Source: JBBQUN01 sp038212405 (GTDB lineage: Bacteria; Actinomycetota; Acidimicrobiia; Acidimicrobiales; SZUA-35). Taken from it: 13,800 nt of DNA. The position numbers and the translations under genes are program-made. The DNA is taken from assembly GCA_038212405.1 (NCBI GenBank), contig JBBQUN010000114.1, positions 1 to 13,800 of the forward strand, read 5' to 3'. Numbering within the stretch: the stretch's first letter is position 1; the number at the start of each line of letters is the position of its first letter. A model generated the notes under the pieces. The model searched no databases. It had not been told where the DNA came from and saw nothing but the letters and a program-made list of their open reading frames with translations. This document shows, piece after piece, positions 1 to 6,670 of this stretch.

Positions 1-862
1 CCGGGCGTCCCTCCCGGCCGTGACCGCCATGGCCCGAACCATCGCCCAGCGGTCGAACGCCATCGAGGCGATCCTGGATCCGTTCCGCAAGATCAGCCTG
101 TTTCTCGGCTGCCTCATCGGCGTCGATTCGACCCTCAGCCACTGCAGCAGCGAGCCGCTCCTCGGCAGCCGCCATGAGTGCGGCGGCGAGGTCGTCTTCG
201 GCGACTCCCTGAGCCGCAGCCGCCTCACCGAGAGTGCTGCCGCCCTCCAAGGCGGTTCGCAGCTCATCGGCGTCGAGACCGAGTTCGGTCAGGACCTCGG
301 ATTCGAGCAGCCGACCCTCGCCACGTCCACCCTTACCGCCCATGCCATGGCCCTCGCCGCCATTCGAACGATCACCAGGCACCCGGTTGACTGCATCGGT
401 GACCCGAGCCTCGACGTTTTCGGTCATCACGGAGCCTCGATCCGCATCGAGGTCACCGGCATCGACTGCGCTGGCGATACGTGCCATTGCCTCCTCGACG
501 AGTGCCGTCACCAATTCGGATTCGGTCACCCCCTGCGCCGCTGCGATCTCGACCAGGGTCTGACCATCGGCTCGCGCTGCTTGCAGCTCGTCGGAGGTCA
601 GACCGAGAAGCGACTCGAGAGTTTCGGAGGCGATGGCAGCGCCGCGATGTCCTCGATCGCCGCGCTCGCGCATCGCTGTCGTTGCGTCGGTTTCGCTGCT
701 TTCAGCGGTCGACTGGTCGGCACTCGACGAAGCATCCTGTGCTCCGGCGAGTCCGATTGGCGAGAACAGCGTGCCGATGGCGATGCCTCCGGCGAGGAGT
801 GAACCAGCGAACGCCATGCGGCGGCCACTGCGGGAGATCGGGTCGGAAGTCGTGCTGGTCAT
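1..862 (-). CDS. Secreted two-repeat protein, C-terminus cut by window edge
   Basis: An open frame of 287 codons reads from ATG at 862 to the left edge without a stop. The ATG has a good Shine-Dalgarno (GAAAGG, 6 nt away). Residues 1-41 look like an export signal: basic stretch with RR at 14-15, hydrophobic residues 17-39 and an AGA|QD cleavage site; Sec is likelier than Tat because the twin-arginine motif is imperfect. The mature part carries two copies of a helical module, about residues 82-158 and 190-268. Each opens with LGL-x2-DEL and continues with a TL-x-E-x-A-A-A-Q-G-V helix-turn core. The copies are separated and followed by Gly/His-rich linkers (about 168-183 and 273-286). The architecture recalls uncharacterised secreted proteins with TLAEIA-GV type modules; I cannot name a family with certainty. 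Function unknown; metal binding by the His/Gly linkers is only a guess. The opposite-strand open frame is a GC-rich shadow. Confidence 0.75.
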   Translation of the reverse strand, partial: MTSTTSDPISRSGRRMAFAGSLLAGGIAIGTLFSPIGLAGAQDASSSADQSTAESSETDATTAMRERGDRGHRGAAIASETLESLLGLTSDELQAARADGQTLVEIAAAQGVTESELVTALVEEAMARIASAVDAGDLDADRGSVMTENVEARVTDAVNRVPGDRSNGGEGHGMGGKGGRGEGRLLESEVLTELGLDADELRTALEGGSTLGEAAAAQGVAEDDLAAALMAAAEERLAAAVAEGRIDADEAAEKQADLAERIQDRLDGVRPLGDGSGHGGHGREGRP

Positions 863-934
863 GATTGGCCTTTCGGGCTCTTGGCTTGTGTGACCTCACT
901 TTCGACGCCGATTGTTAGCAGTAGGTGATGAGCA

Positions 935-956
935 GATCAGGGCTCGATCAGGGCTC
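935..956. repeat. 11-bp perfect tandem duplication
   Basis: GATCAGGGCTC occurs twice back to back (935-945, 946-956) in the 114-bp divergent gap between the secreted repeat protein and the YdhR-like gene. It ends 20 bp before the ATG at 977, where a promoter for that gene would lie. It may be simple slippage or a duplicated operator half-site; nothing else in the window repeats it. Confidence 0.7.
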
Positions 957-960
957 GAGA

Positions 961-969
961 TGCTAGAAC
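961..969 (+). promoter_or_regulatory. Candidate extended -10 of a leaderless transcript
   Basis: TGCTAGAAC reads as an extended -10 (TGn followed by TAGAAC at 964-969). The start codon at 977 lies 7 nt past the hexamer, where transcription should begin, and there is no clear Shine-Dalgarno. This fits a leaderless mRNA, common in actinobacteria. No good -35 is visible and the last base of the hexamer departs from TAnnnT, so support is modest. Confidence 0.35.
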
Positions 970-976
970 CATCGCA

Positions 977-1303
977 ATGATCGTCACCGTTGTTCGCTTC
1001 ACGCTCCCACAGCCCGTCAGTCTCGATGACGCTCGCGACCAGTTCGGCGCCAACGCCTCGTCGTACCTCGATGTGCCGGGTCTACTGTTCAAGGCGTATC
1101 TCCGCGGCGAAGACGGCGCCACCGCCGGCGGCGCCTACTGGTGGGCTGACCGAGCAAGCGCCGAAGCCAAATTCAATGACGACTGGCTTGCCGGCGTCAC
1201 CGAGAAGTACGGAACACCCCCGAGCATCGAGTATTTCGACGCTCCCGTGGTCGTGGATCCCCAGCAACAGGTCATCCGCACCGAACCCCCGCTGATGCCC
1301 TGA
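977..1303 (+). CDS. YdhR-like putative monooxygenase, dimeric alpha/beta barrel
   Basis: A 108-residue protein resembling the YdhR / putative mono-oxygenase family of small ferredoxin-like (ABM-type) folds. The opening beta-strand IVTVVRFTLP, the stretch PGLLFKAYLRGED and the following GGAYWWADRASAEA match the family pattern in which 'PGFLWK' precedes 'GGIYLF-D--SA'. Family members are about 100 residues, so this is full length. They act as dimers in the cytoplasm; true substrates are mostly unknown, and oxygenase activity is an assumption from fold. ATG 977 is chosen because an upstream ATG at 959 is in another frame and stops at once. The gene stands alone, divergent from the secreted repeat protein and convergent with glnII, with a strong hairpin just after its stop. 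Confidence 0.75.
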   Translation: MIVTVVRFTLPQPVSLDDARDQFGANASSYLDVPGLLFKAYLRGEDGATAGGAYWWADRASAEAKFNDDWLAGVTEKYGTPPSIEYFDAPVVVDPQQQVIRTEPPLMP

Positions 1304-1310
1304 AACGAGC

Positions 1311-1340
1311 GAACGCCGAGACCCGAAGGCCTCGGCGTTC
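1311..1340. terminator. Bidirectional hairpin between convergent genes
   Basis: GAACGCCGAG (1311-1320) pairs perfectly with CTCGGCGTTC (1331-1340) across a 10-nt loop. It starts 8 bp after the stop of the YdhR-like gene and lies downstream of glnII on the other strand. There is no T-tract on either side, so this is the U-poor hairpin type often placed at actinobacterial gene ends. Position and symmetry suggest it serves both convergent transcripts. Confidence 0.65.
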
Positions 1341-1377
1341 AACCAACCAATGGGGTGGCCCCTGCACATGCAGGCTC

Positions 1378-1423
1378 TGATCACTCTGCGAGTGCTGGCC
1401 TCATGATCACTCTGCGAGTGCTG
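1378..1423. repeat. Duplicated 3' end of glnII (20-bp copies, 26-bp period)
   Basis: TGATCACTCTGCGAGTGCTG occurs at 1378-1397 and again at 1404-1423. The second copy covers the last codons and stop of glnII (minus strand); the first lies just beyond the stop. Each copy contains a small hairpin, CACTC-TGC-GAGTG. It looks like a tandem duplication of the gene's 3' tip, now carrying two hairpins in a row. Confidence 0.8.
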
Positions 1424-2423
1424 CGCACACCGTGTTCGTCATCAACGTCGCCAGCACGTACGGATCAGCATTGGCGTTCGGACGACGGTCCTCGATATAG
1501 CCCTTTTGGTCTTGTGCAACCTGCCATGGGATACGGATCGAGGCTCCCCGGTCGGATACCCCATAGCTGAAGGTGTCGTAGCGCTGGGTCTCGTGTGCTC
1601 CAGTGAGACGATCTTCGATGCCGGGGCCGTAGCCGGCAATGTGCTCAGCCGGCTTGCCCGGAGCGCCGAGTGCTTCACAAGCAGCAATGATGGGCTCGTA
1701 GCTCTCACGCATGGCCTTGGTCGAGAAGTTGGTGTGCATGCCAGCCCCGTTCCAGTCGCCCTTCATTGGCTTGGCATCGATGCTGACCTCGGTCCCGTGG
1801 TTCTCCGCGATCCGATAGAGCAGGTAGCGAGCCATCCACATGTGATCACCGACGGCAACGGTGTCGGCAGGACCGATCTGGAACTCCCACTGGCCGGGCA
1901 TGACCTCGGCATTGGTACCCGAGATCGCGAGGCCAGCGACCATGCATGCCGTGGTGTGCGCCTCGACCAACTCGCGTCCGTGGATCTTCACGAAACCAAC
2001 ACCGCAGTAATACGGACCCTGCGGAGCCGGAAAGCCGGTGGGAGGGAACCCGGCAGGCCAGCCGGTGTAGCCATCGAGGAGGGTGTACTCCTGCTCGAGA
2101 CCGAACCACGGCTCCTGATCGCCATACTTTTCCATCGCGGCGACCGCTGCTGCTCGGGTATTCGACGGGTGCGGTGACAGATCGGCGGTGAGGAGGGTCT
2201 CGCACAGCACGAGGATGTCGTTCCCCCCGCGAATCGGATCCGGGCACTGGAAGACCGGGCGGATCACCACGTCAGAATTGTCGCCGGTCGCTTGGTTGGT
2301 GCTGGAGCCGTCAAAGCCCCAGATACCTGGCTCATCGCCATCAGCCAGGATCTTGGTCTTACTGCGGACCTCTGCGTACGGCTCGCTGCCGTCGATCCAG
2401 ATGTACTCAGCCCTATATGCCAC
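1407..2423 (-). CDS. glnII: Glutamine synthetase, type II
   Basis: A 338-residue glutamine synthetase of the compact GSII class (bacterial members about 330-350 residues). It makes glutamine from glutamate, ammonia and ATP in the cytoplasm. Class signatures are clear: YIWIDG at the start, IWGFDGSSTNQATGDNSD (about 33-50), the metal-binding EQEYTLLDG segment (about 110), GTNAEVMPGQWEFQIG, KGDWNGAGMHTN in the nucleotide/glutamate site and EDRRPNANADPY near the C-terminus. The start is GTG at 2423, with GGAG about 8 nt upstream. The gene is divergent from a GSI-alpha gene across 119 bp, so the two may share control. GSII is found in rhizobia, Frankia and Streptomyces beside a GSI, so having both is known. 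Its 3' tip is duplicated just past the stop. Confidence 0.96.
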   Translation of the reverse strand: MAYRAEYIWIDGSEPYAEVRSKTKILADGDEPGIWGFDGSSTNQATGDNSDVVIRPVFQCPDPIRGGNDILVLCETLLTADLSPHPSNTRAAAVAAMEKYGDQEPWFGLEQEYTLLDGYTGWPAGFPPTGFPAPQGPYYCGVGFVKIHGRELVEAHTTACMVAGLAISGTNAEVMPGQWEFQIGPADTVAVGDHMWMARYLLYRIAENHGTEVSIDAKPMKGDWNGAGMHTNFSTKAMRESYEPIIAACEALGAPGKPAEHIAGYGPGIEDRLTGAHETQRYDTFSYGVSDRGASIRIPWQVAQDQKGYIEDRRPNANADPYVLATLMTNTVCAALAE

Positions 2424-2438
2424 GTTGGTTTCTCCAAC
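2424..2438 (-). promoter_or_regulatory. Small hairpin over the glnII ribosome-binding site
   Basis: On the glnII mRNA strand GTTGG-AGAAA-CCAAC folds into a 5-bp stem ending right at the GTG start; part of the GGAG Shine-Dalgarno lies in the stem. It could damp initiation. The stem is short, so regulation is only a possibility. Confidence 0.25.
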
Positions 2439-2503
2439 TTCTCGAGTTGTCTTGGTTGACCGAAGTCGCCTCTAGTAAAGACCGCTCCAGCTGAATCGCC
2501 AAT

Positions 2504-2529
2504 GTTTCAATTGTGAACGCACTGTGAAC
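2504..2529 (+). promoter_or_regulatory. Candidate nitrogen-regulator operator between glnII and glnA
   Basis: TGTGAAC occurs at 2512-2518 and 2523-2529, a direct repeat with exactly one helical turn (11 bp) between copies, preceded by GTTTCAA (2504-2510), an inverted half-site. GlnR operators in Streptomyces have alternating half-sites with an 11-bp period (gTnAC-n6-GaAAC). The period fits but the half-site letters fit only in part, so this is a candidate for the GlnR-like protein encoded downstream, not a firm call. Confidence 0.35.
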
Positions 2530-2542
2530 CGACAGGAGAAGA

Positions 2543-3910
2543 GTGACGCATCGGAATCCGGCTGCTATCTCTTGGATGGTGGAACGACAGCATGAATACG
2601 TCCTCCGGGCCGTCGAGGAACGCAACGTCAAACTGATCCGCCTCTGGTTCACCGACGTGCTGGGCCAGCTCAAGTCAGTAGCGATCTCACCAATCGAACT
2701 CGAGAATGCACTCGAAGAGGGCCTCCATTTCGACGGATCGGCCATCGACGGGTTCAGCCGAGTCCAAGAATCTGACGTTCTGGCCAAGCCAGACCCGGGC
2801 ACGTTCGAGCTCCTGCCGTGGGCCGATGGCGGCTCGACCGGCCGGATGTTCTGCAACATCTTCAACCACGATGGCAAACCATTCGAGGGCGACCCCCGTC
2901 ACGTGCTGCGCCGCAACCTCGGAAAGCTTCGAGATGCCGGCTTCGAGATGATGGCTGCCCCCGAGATGGAGTTCTTCTACTTCGCTGACGGCGATCCGCA
3001 ATCGCCGCCGAAACCTCTCGATTCCGGCGGCTACTTCGACCTCACCACGAGCGACGTCGCTTCCGATCTTCGCCGACAGACCATCTCGGTACTCGAACAA
3101 ATGGGTATCCCGGTCGAATATTCCTTCCACGAGGACTCACCGTCGCAACACGAAATCGATCTCCGCTACACCGGCGCGTCCGAAATGGCCGACCAGATCA
3201 TGACCTTCCGCCTGGTCGTGCGTGAACTCGCCCTCGAACGGGGCCACTACGCCAGCTTCATGCCAAAGCCTCTCGCAGGGATGCAGGGATCAGGAATGCA
3301 TTTGCACCTGTCGCTCTTCGAGGGGGACAACAACACCTTCCACGACGACGACACGCCCTATCACCTCAGCAAGACTGGCCAGCAATTCACCGCTGGCCTT
3401 CTTTACCACGCACGGGAAATCACCGCGATCACCAATCAGCTGGTCAACTCCTACAAACGGCTCGTCGTTGGCTATGAAGCTCCGGTCTGGGTTGGCTGGG
3501 CCCGCAACAACCGGTCGGCGCTCGTTCGAGTGCCGGTGACGAGGCCAGACAAGCACAGCTCGACTCGCATCGAGTTCCGCTCGCCCGACCCGGCGTGCAA
3601 CCCGTACCTTGCGTTCTCGGTCATCGCCGCCGCCGGGCTGAAAGGCATCCAGGAGGGCTACGAACTTCCTGAGGAAGCAAGCGACAATCTGTTCGAACTC
3701 GATCAACGATCGGCAAAGAAGCTCGGCATCGCACCCCTCCCGACTTCGCTGGCTGAAGCGCTCGACGAGATGGAGCGTTCCGAGCTCGTACAAGAGGCCC
3801 TCGGTGAACACATCTTCGAATGGTTCCTGCGAAACAAGCGTGACGAATGGCGCAGCTACAAGGCACACGTCAGCCAGTGGGAACTCGAGCGATACTTACC
3901 GCGCTGGTGA
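2543..3910 (+). CDS. glnA2: Glutamine synthetase type I-alpha (GlnA2-like)
   Basis: A 455-residue GSI-family enzyme. Seen: RLWFTDVLGQLKSV (33-46), FDGSAIDGF, APEMEFFYF, GSGMHLHLSLFEGD, NSYKRLVVGYEAPVW, NRSALVRVP and EFRSPDPACNPYLAF, covering metal, ATP and glutamate sites. It is GSI-alpha rather than GSI-beta: no long central insertion, and the adenylylation site reads NLFEL, with Phe384 where the beta class has Tyr. Arg73 (GFSRVQESD) corresponds to the Bacillus Arg linked to glutamine feedback inhibition. GTG 2543 has a good AGGAGA just upstream; homologues typically begin near Met12 (ATG 2576), so either start is possible. The C-terminal half resembles mycobacterial GlnA2. Most likely makes glutamine, but some actinobacterial paralogues glutamylate polyamines or ethanolamine, which sequence alone cannot exclude. 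Coupled to the following GlnR-like gene. Confidence 0.92.
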   Translation: MTHRNPAAISWMVERQHEYVLRAVEERNVKLIRLWFTDVLGQLKSVAISPIELENALEEGLHFDGSAIDGFSRVQESDVLAKPDPGTFELLPWADGGSTGRMFCNIFNHDGKPFEGDPRHVLRRNLGKLRDAGFEMMAAPEMEFFYFADGDPQSPPKPLDSGGYFDLTTSDVASDLRRQTISVLEQMGIPVEYSFHEDSPSQHEIDLRYTGASEMADQIMTFRLVVRELALERGHYASFMPKPLAGMQGSGMHLHLSLFEGDNNTFHDDDTPYHLSKTGQQFTAGLLYHAREITAITNQLVNSYKRLVVGYEAPVWVGWARNNRSALVRVPVTRPDKHSSTRIEFRSPDPACNPYLAFSVIAAAGLKGIQEGYELPEEASDNLFELDQRSAKKLGIAPLPTSLAEALDEMERSELVQEALGEHIFEWFLRNKRDEWRSYKAHVSQWELERYLPRW

Positions 3911-3915
3911 TCGGG

Positions 3916-4596
3916 ATGGCTGAATCATTCGTCGTCTTCCCCAACCCACCGCCATCCGATCTGGCTCGCGCGCTCGACCTCGACGGCCATCGTTGGACCG
4001 CAGTGTCGTCGAGCACCGAACTCGCCAACGCTGAACCCGAAGAAGGCTTCACCGGCGCCATCATCGTTGCCGACGAACAAGCCGATGCCGCCTGGGCGCT
4101 GTGTCGAGACCTGCGTAAACGTGACGTCCCCATCGAGCCCCTCCTCCTGCTGGTTTCGGGCAACCAGCTCGAAGAGTTGGCGTCGCGCGATGACCAGTAC
4201 GACGACTTCATCATCACCCCCTTCCACCCCCGCGAACTCGACGCACGCCTCAAACACCTCCTGTGGAGAGCCGGTCGAGGTGTACGCCCCGAACTCATCG
4301 AGTACGGTCCCATTGCGCTCAATGTCGAGACGTATCAGGCCTCGCTCGAGGGTCGGCCACTCGACCTGACCTACATGGAGTACGAGCTCCTACGGTTCTT
4401 GACCGCCCAGCCCGGCAAGGTCTTCACCCGCGAAACACTGCTCAACCGGGTGTGGGGATATGAGTACTACGGCGGCGCCCGCACCGTCGACGTGCACGTG
4501 CGCCGCCTCCGATCCAAACTCGGAGAGGAACACGCCAACCTGATCCAGACCATTCGCTCGGTTGGCTACAAGCTCGGTCAATCCCGCTGGGGCTGA
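3916..4596 (+). CDS. glnR: GlnR-like orphan OmpR-family response regulator
   Basis: A 226-residue protein with a receiver-like domain (about 1-118) and a winged-helix DNA-binding domain (about 128-222). The C-terminal part is very GlnR-like: LDLTYMEYELLRFL, PGKVFTRETLL, RVWGYEYYGG-RTVDVHVRRLR and a final RSVGYKL. The receiver is atypical: the N-terminal acidic pair is replaced by FVVFPNPPP, only Asp53 remains near the phosphoacceptor position, and the conserved Lys of the KPF motif is Thr101 (TPF). Phosphorylation is therefore doubtful, as in GlnR, a phosphorylation-independent nitrogen regulator. ATG 3916 is 5 bp after the glnA stop; an in-frame GTG at 3907 would overlap the stop (GTGA), so translation is probably coupled. 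The neighbourhood (GSI and GSII) supports nitrogen control. A general OmpR-type regulator is the alternative. No kinase gene is adjacent. Confidence 0.82.
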   Translation: MAESFVVFPNPPPSDLARALDLDGHRWTAVSSSTELANAEPEEGFTGAIIVADEQADAAWALCRDLRKRDVPIEPLLLLVSGNQLEELASRDDQYDDFIITPFHPRELDARLKHLLWRAGRGVRPELIEYGPIALNVETYQASLEGRPLDLTYMEYELLRFLTAQPGKVFTRETLLNRVWGYEYYGGARTVDVHVRRLRSKLGEEHANLIQTIRSVGYKLGQSRWG

Positions 4597-4602
4597 CACA
4601 TT

Positions 4603-4757
4603 GGTTCGGCTGTCGCCTCACGGCTTCGCCGATCACCACCAACGCTCGACGCAGCCTCGTCCCTCGGCACGCCCGAACAACTCCCACACGGGTTCGGCTG
4701 TCGCCTCACGGCGTCGCCGACCCGGGTCACCACCGAGCTGCGGCCTCGTCCCTCGGC
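4603..4757. repeat. Two copies of a ~66-bp intergenic repeat
   Basis: Copy 1 (4603-4668) and copy 2 (4691-4757) both begin GGTTCGGCTGTCGCCTCACG, continue GC-TCGCCGA, share TCACCACC and end CCTCGTCCCTCGGC. The period is about 88 bp. The 209-bp gap between the GlnR-like gene and the acyl-CoA synthetase is otherwise empty of genes. Sharp ends, internal divergence and an intergenic site suggest a small dispersed repeat (REP-like), though only these two copies are visible here. Confidence 0.7.
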
Positions 4758-4765
4758 CTGCGACA

Positions 4766-4794
4766 CCAGTCACTGGACATCATCCAGCGACTGG
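4766..4794. terminator. Bidirectional hairpin terminator
   Basis: A 12-nt arm at 4766-4777 pairs with 4783-4794 across a 5-nt loop, with one mismatch. It lies 11 bp beyond the stop of the acyl-CoA synthetase (minus) and downstream of the GlnR-like gene (plus). No U-tract follows on either strand. The placement between convergent genes supports a shared terminator. Confidence 0.6.
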
Positions 4795-4805
4795 TGGCCG
4801 GTGCT

Positions 4806-6617
4806 CTACTTGGCGTAGAGGGCGTCGATTTCGTCGGCGAAGGTGGACATCACGCCACGGCGCTTCAGCTTCGAGGTCGGGGTCAGGAGCTCGGTGTCGG
4901 GAAGCCACTCGTCGGCAAGCACCTTGACCTTCTTCACCGCCTCAGCGTTGTTGAACTTGCTCATCGCCTCGGCAAGACCGGCATCGATCTCGGCGATCAC
5001 CTCAGGGTTCTCCGCCAGCGCTGCCATCGTGGCATCAGCACCGGTGAGGCCGTTCTTGGCCGCCCACGCGGCAGCAGCGTCGGGATCGAGCACGACCAAG
5101 GCCGAAACGAATGGCTTCTGATCGCCAATGGCGCAGGCCTGACCAATCAAGGGGATCATCTTGAGTGACGCTTCGAGATTCGCCGGACTGATGTTCTTGC
5201 CGCCGGCGGTGATGATCAGTTCCTTCTTGCGATCGACGATCCTGAGGTAGCCGTCGTCGTCGATCTCACCGATGTCGCCAGTGTGGAACCAGCCATCGGC
5301 ATCGATCGCTTCCGCGGTCTTCTCTGGGTCGTTCAGGTAACCGGGGAACACGTGCGGACCTCGGGTGAGCACCTCACCGTCCTCGCCCAACTCCAGCTCG
5401 ACACCTTCGCCAGCAAAGCCCACGTACCCGGGCTTCACGGCTCCGGCCCAGGTGAGTGCAGCCGTGGTTTCGGAAAGGCCGTAGCCCTCGGTGAGCGGAA
5501 CACCAATGGCACGGAACCACGCCATGATCTCGGCGGGCAACGGCGCGGCGCCGCTGATGGCGATCTTGGTTTCGCTCAGACCTACCAGTGGACGCACCTG
5601 GCTGAACGCCACCGCATCCAGGAAGTTCCACGTCTCGATCTCTTCGGGCGTTGCTGTGCCTCGGGTCATCTTCTCCATGATGGGCAGTGCGGCCTCGACC
5701 GCTTCGTTGAACGGCCCGCCCTTGGCCGGGTCGGCTGACAGCACGGCGTTGACACCGGCGTAGATCTTTTCCCACACGCGTGGCACGCCGATGAGGATGT
5801 GGGGGCTGGTCTCAGCGGCGTACGCCGCGATCTTCGAGGTATCTGGGCAACAGATCACCGTGGTCGCCAGGTTGATCATGTAGTAGTGGCCGAGCAGGCG
5901 TTCGAAGATGTGAGCCATCGGAAGGTATGAGATATAGCGCTTGCCCTCTGATCCGCCGATGTCGGTCTGGTCGGCGAGCTGCTGCTCCATCACGCCGAGG
6001 GTGAAGGTGACGTTCGAGTGGGTGAGCATCACGCCCTTTGGCGGGCCCGTCGTACCCGAGGTATAGATCACGGTTGCGAGGTCATCGGGCTGACAGGTCG
6101 ACGCCAGCGGCTCGAGGTCGGCCGGCTCCGCAGCGGCAAGGTCGGCATAAGCCAGCGCGCCGGTGGAGCCATCTGGATCGTCAAGGACGACGATGTTCTC
6201 GAGTGTCGGGAGCGCGCTGCGCACCGAAGCAAACCGCTCGTAGAACGTGGCGTTCTCGACGACGGCGACCTTGGCACCGCAGTGCCCAACGAGGTACTCG
6301 ATTTGCTCGGGTGCCGAGGAGTTGTAGATCGAGATCGGCGTTGCCCCAAGGAACATCGCCGCCAGATCAAGCGCATGGAACTCCGGGCGGTTCGCCAACA
6401 TGATGACCGCGCGATCGCCGGGACCAACCCCGAGATCGCGTAGTGCGGTCGTGAGCCGCGCCGTCTCCTCGGCGAGTCGTTGCAGCGTCCACGATTCCCA
6501 CTCGCCATCGGTGTTCTTCCAACGCAGCACCTCGGTGTCGGGGTACTCGGCCAGCGTCGAAAGGAAGCGCCGTGGGAGGTTGTCGAGGGCGATCTGGTCA
6601 GTTGTCATGCCACACAT
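4806..6617 (-). CDS. Long-chain acyl-CoA synthetase (FadD15-like)
   Basis: A 603-residue ANL-superfamily ligase that activates fatty acids with ATP and CoA through an acyl-AMP. Seen: the P-loop YTSGTTGPPKG (185-195), YLPMAHIFER (231-240) typical of long-chain acyl-CoA synthetases, the adenine motif EGYGLSET (377-384), the TGD motif (447-449), the hinge DRKKELIITAGGKNISP (462-478) and a C-terminal LTPTSKLKRR stretch holding the candidate catalytic lysine (583 or 585). Length fits the FadD15 / FACL subgroup of about 600 residues. ATG 6617 is preceded at about 13 nt by GAGGTGAG; Met4 (6608) is an alternative start. The gene follows serS by 53 bp on the same strand, and may be the last gene of the run, ending at a hairpin. 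The exact chain-length preference cannot be read from the sequence. Confidence 0.93.
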   Translation of the reverse strand: MCGMTTDQIALDNLPRRFLSTLAEYPDTEVLRWKNTDGEWESWTLQRLAEETARLTTALRDLGVGPGDRAVIMLANRPEFHALDLAAMFLGATPISIYNSSAPEQIEYLVGHCGAKVAVVENATFYERFASVRSALPTLENIVVLDDPDGSTGALAYADLAAAEPADLEPLASTCQPDDLATVIYTSGTTGPPKGVMLTHSNVTFTLGVMEQQLADQTDIGGSEGKRYISYLPMAHIFERLLGHYYMINLATTVICCPDTSKIAAYAAETSPHILIGVPRVWEKIYAGVNAVLSADPAKGGPFNEAVEAALPIMEKMTRGTATPEEIETWNFLDAVAFSQVRPLVGLSETKIAISGAAPLPAEIMAWFRAIGVPLTEGYGLSETTAALTWAGAVKPGYVGFAGEGVELELGEDGEVLTRGPHVFPGYLNDPEKTAEAIDADGWFHTGDIGEIDDDGYLRIVDRKKELIITAGGKNISPANLEASLKMIPLIGQACAIGDQKPFVSALVVLDPDAAAAWAAKNGLTGADATMAALAENPEVIAEIDAGLAEAMSKFNNAEAVKKVKVLADEWLPDTELLTPTSKLKRRGVMSTFADEIDALYAK

Positions 6618-6670
6618 TGTGGCAAAGAACTCACCTCGGGGCGCATCAACTGTTCATTGGTTCACCCGAA

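Noticed and set aside
20..802. 260-codon plus-strand open frame
   Set aside because: It is antisense to a frame with a ribosome-binding site, signal peptide and internal protein repeats; its own translation has no recognisable features.
2424..2542. Glutamine riboswitch (glnA RNA motif) in the divergent gap
   Set aside because: I could not find the conserved core of that RNA; only short alternative hairpins are present.
2543..3910. GSI-beta enzyme controlled by adenylylation
   Set aside because: The tyrosine of the NLYDL site is replaced by Phe384 and the beta-class insertion is absent.
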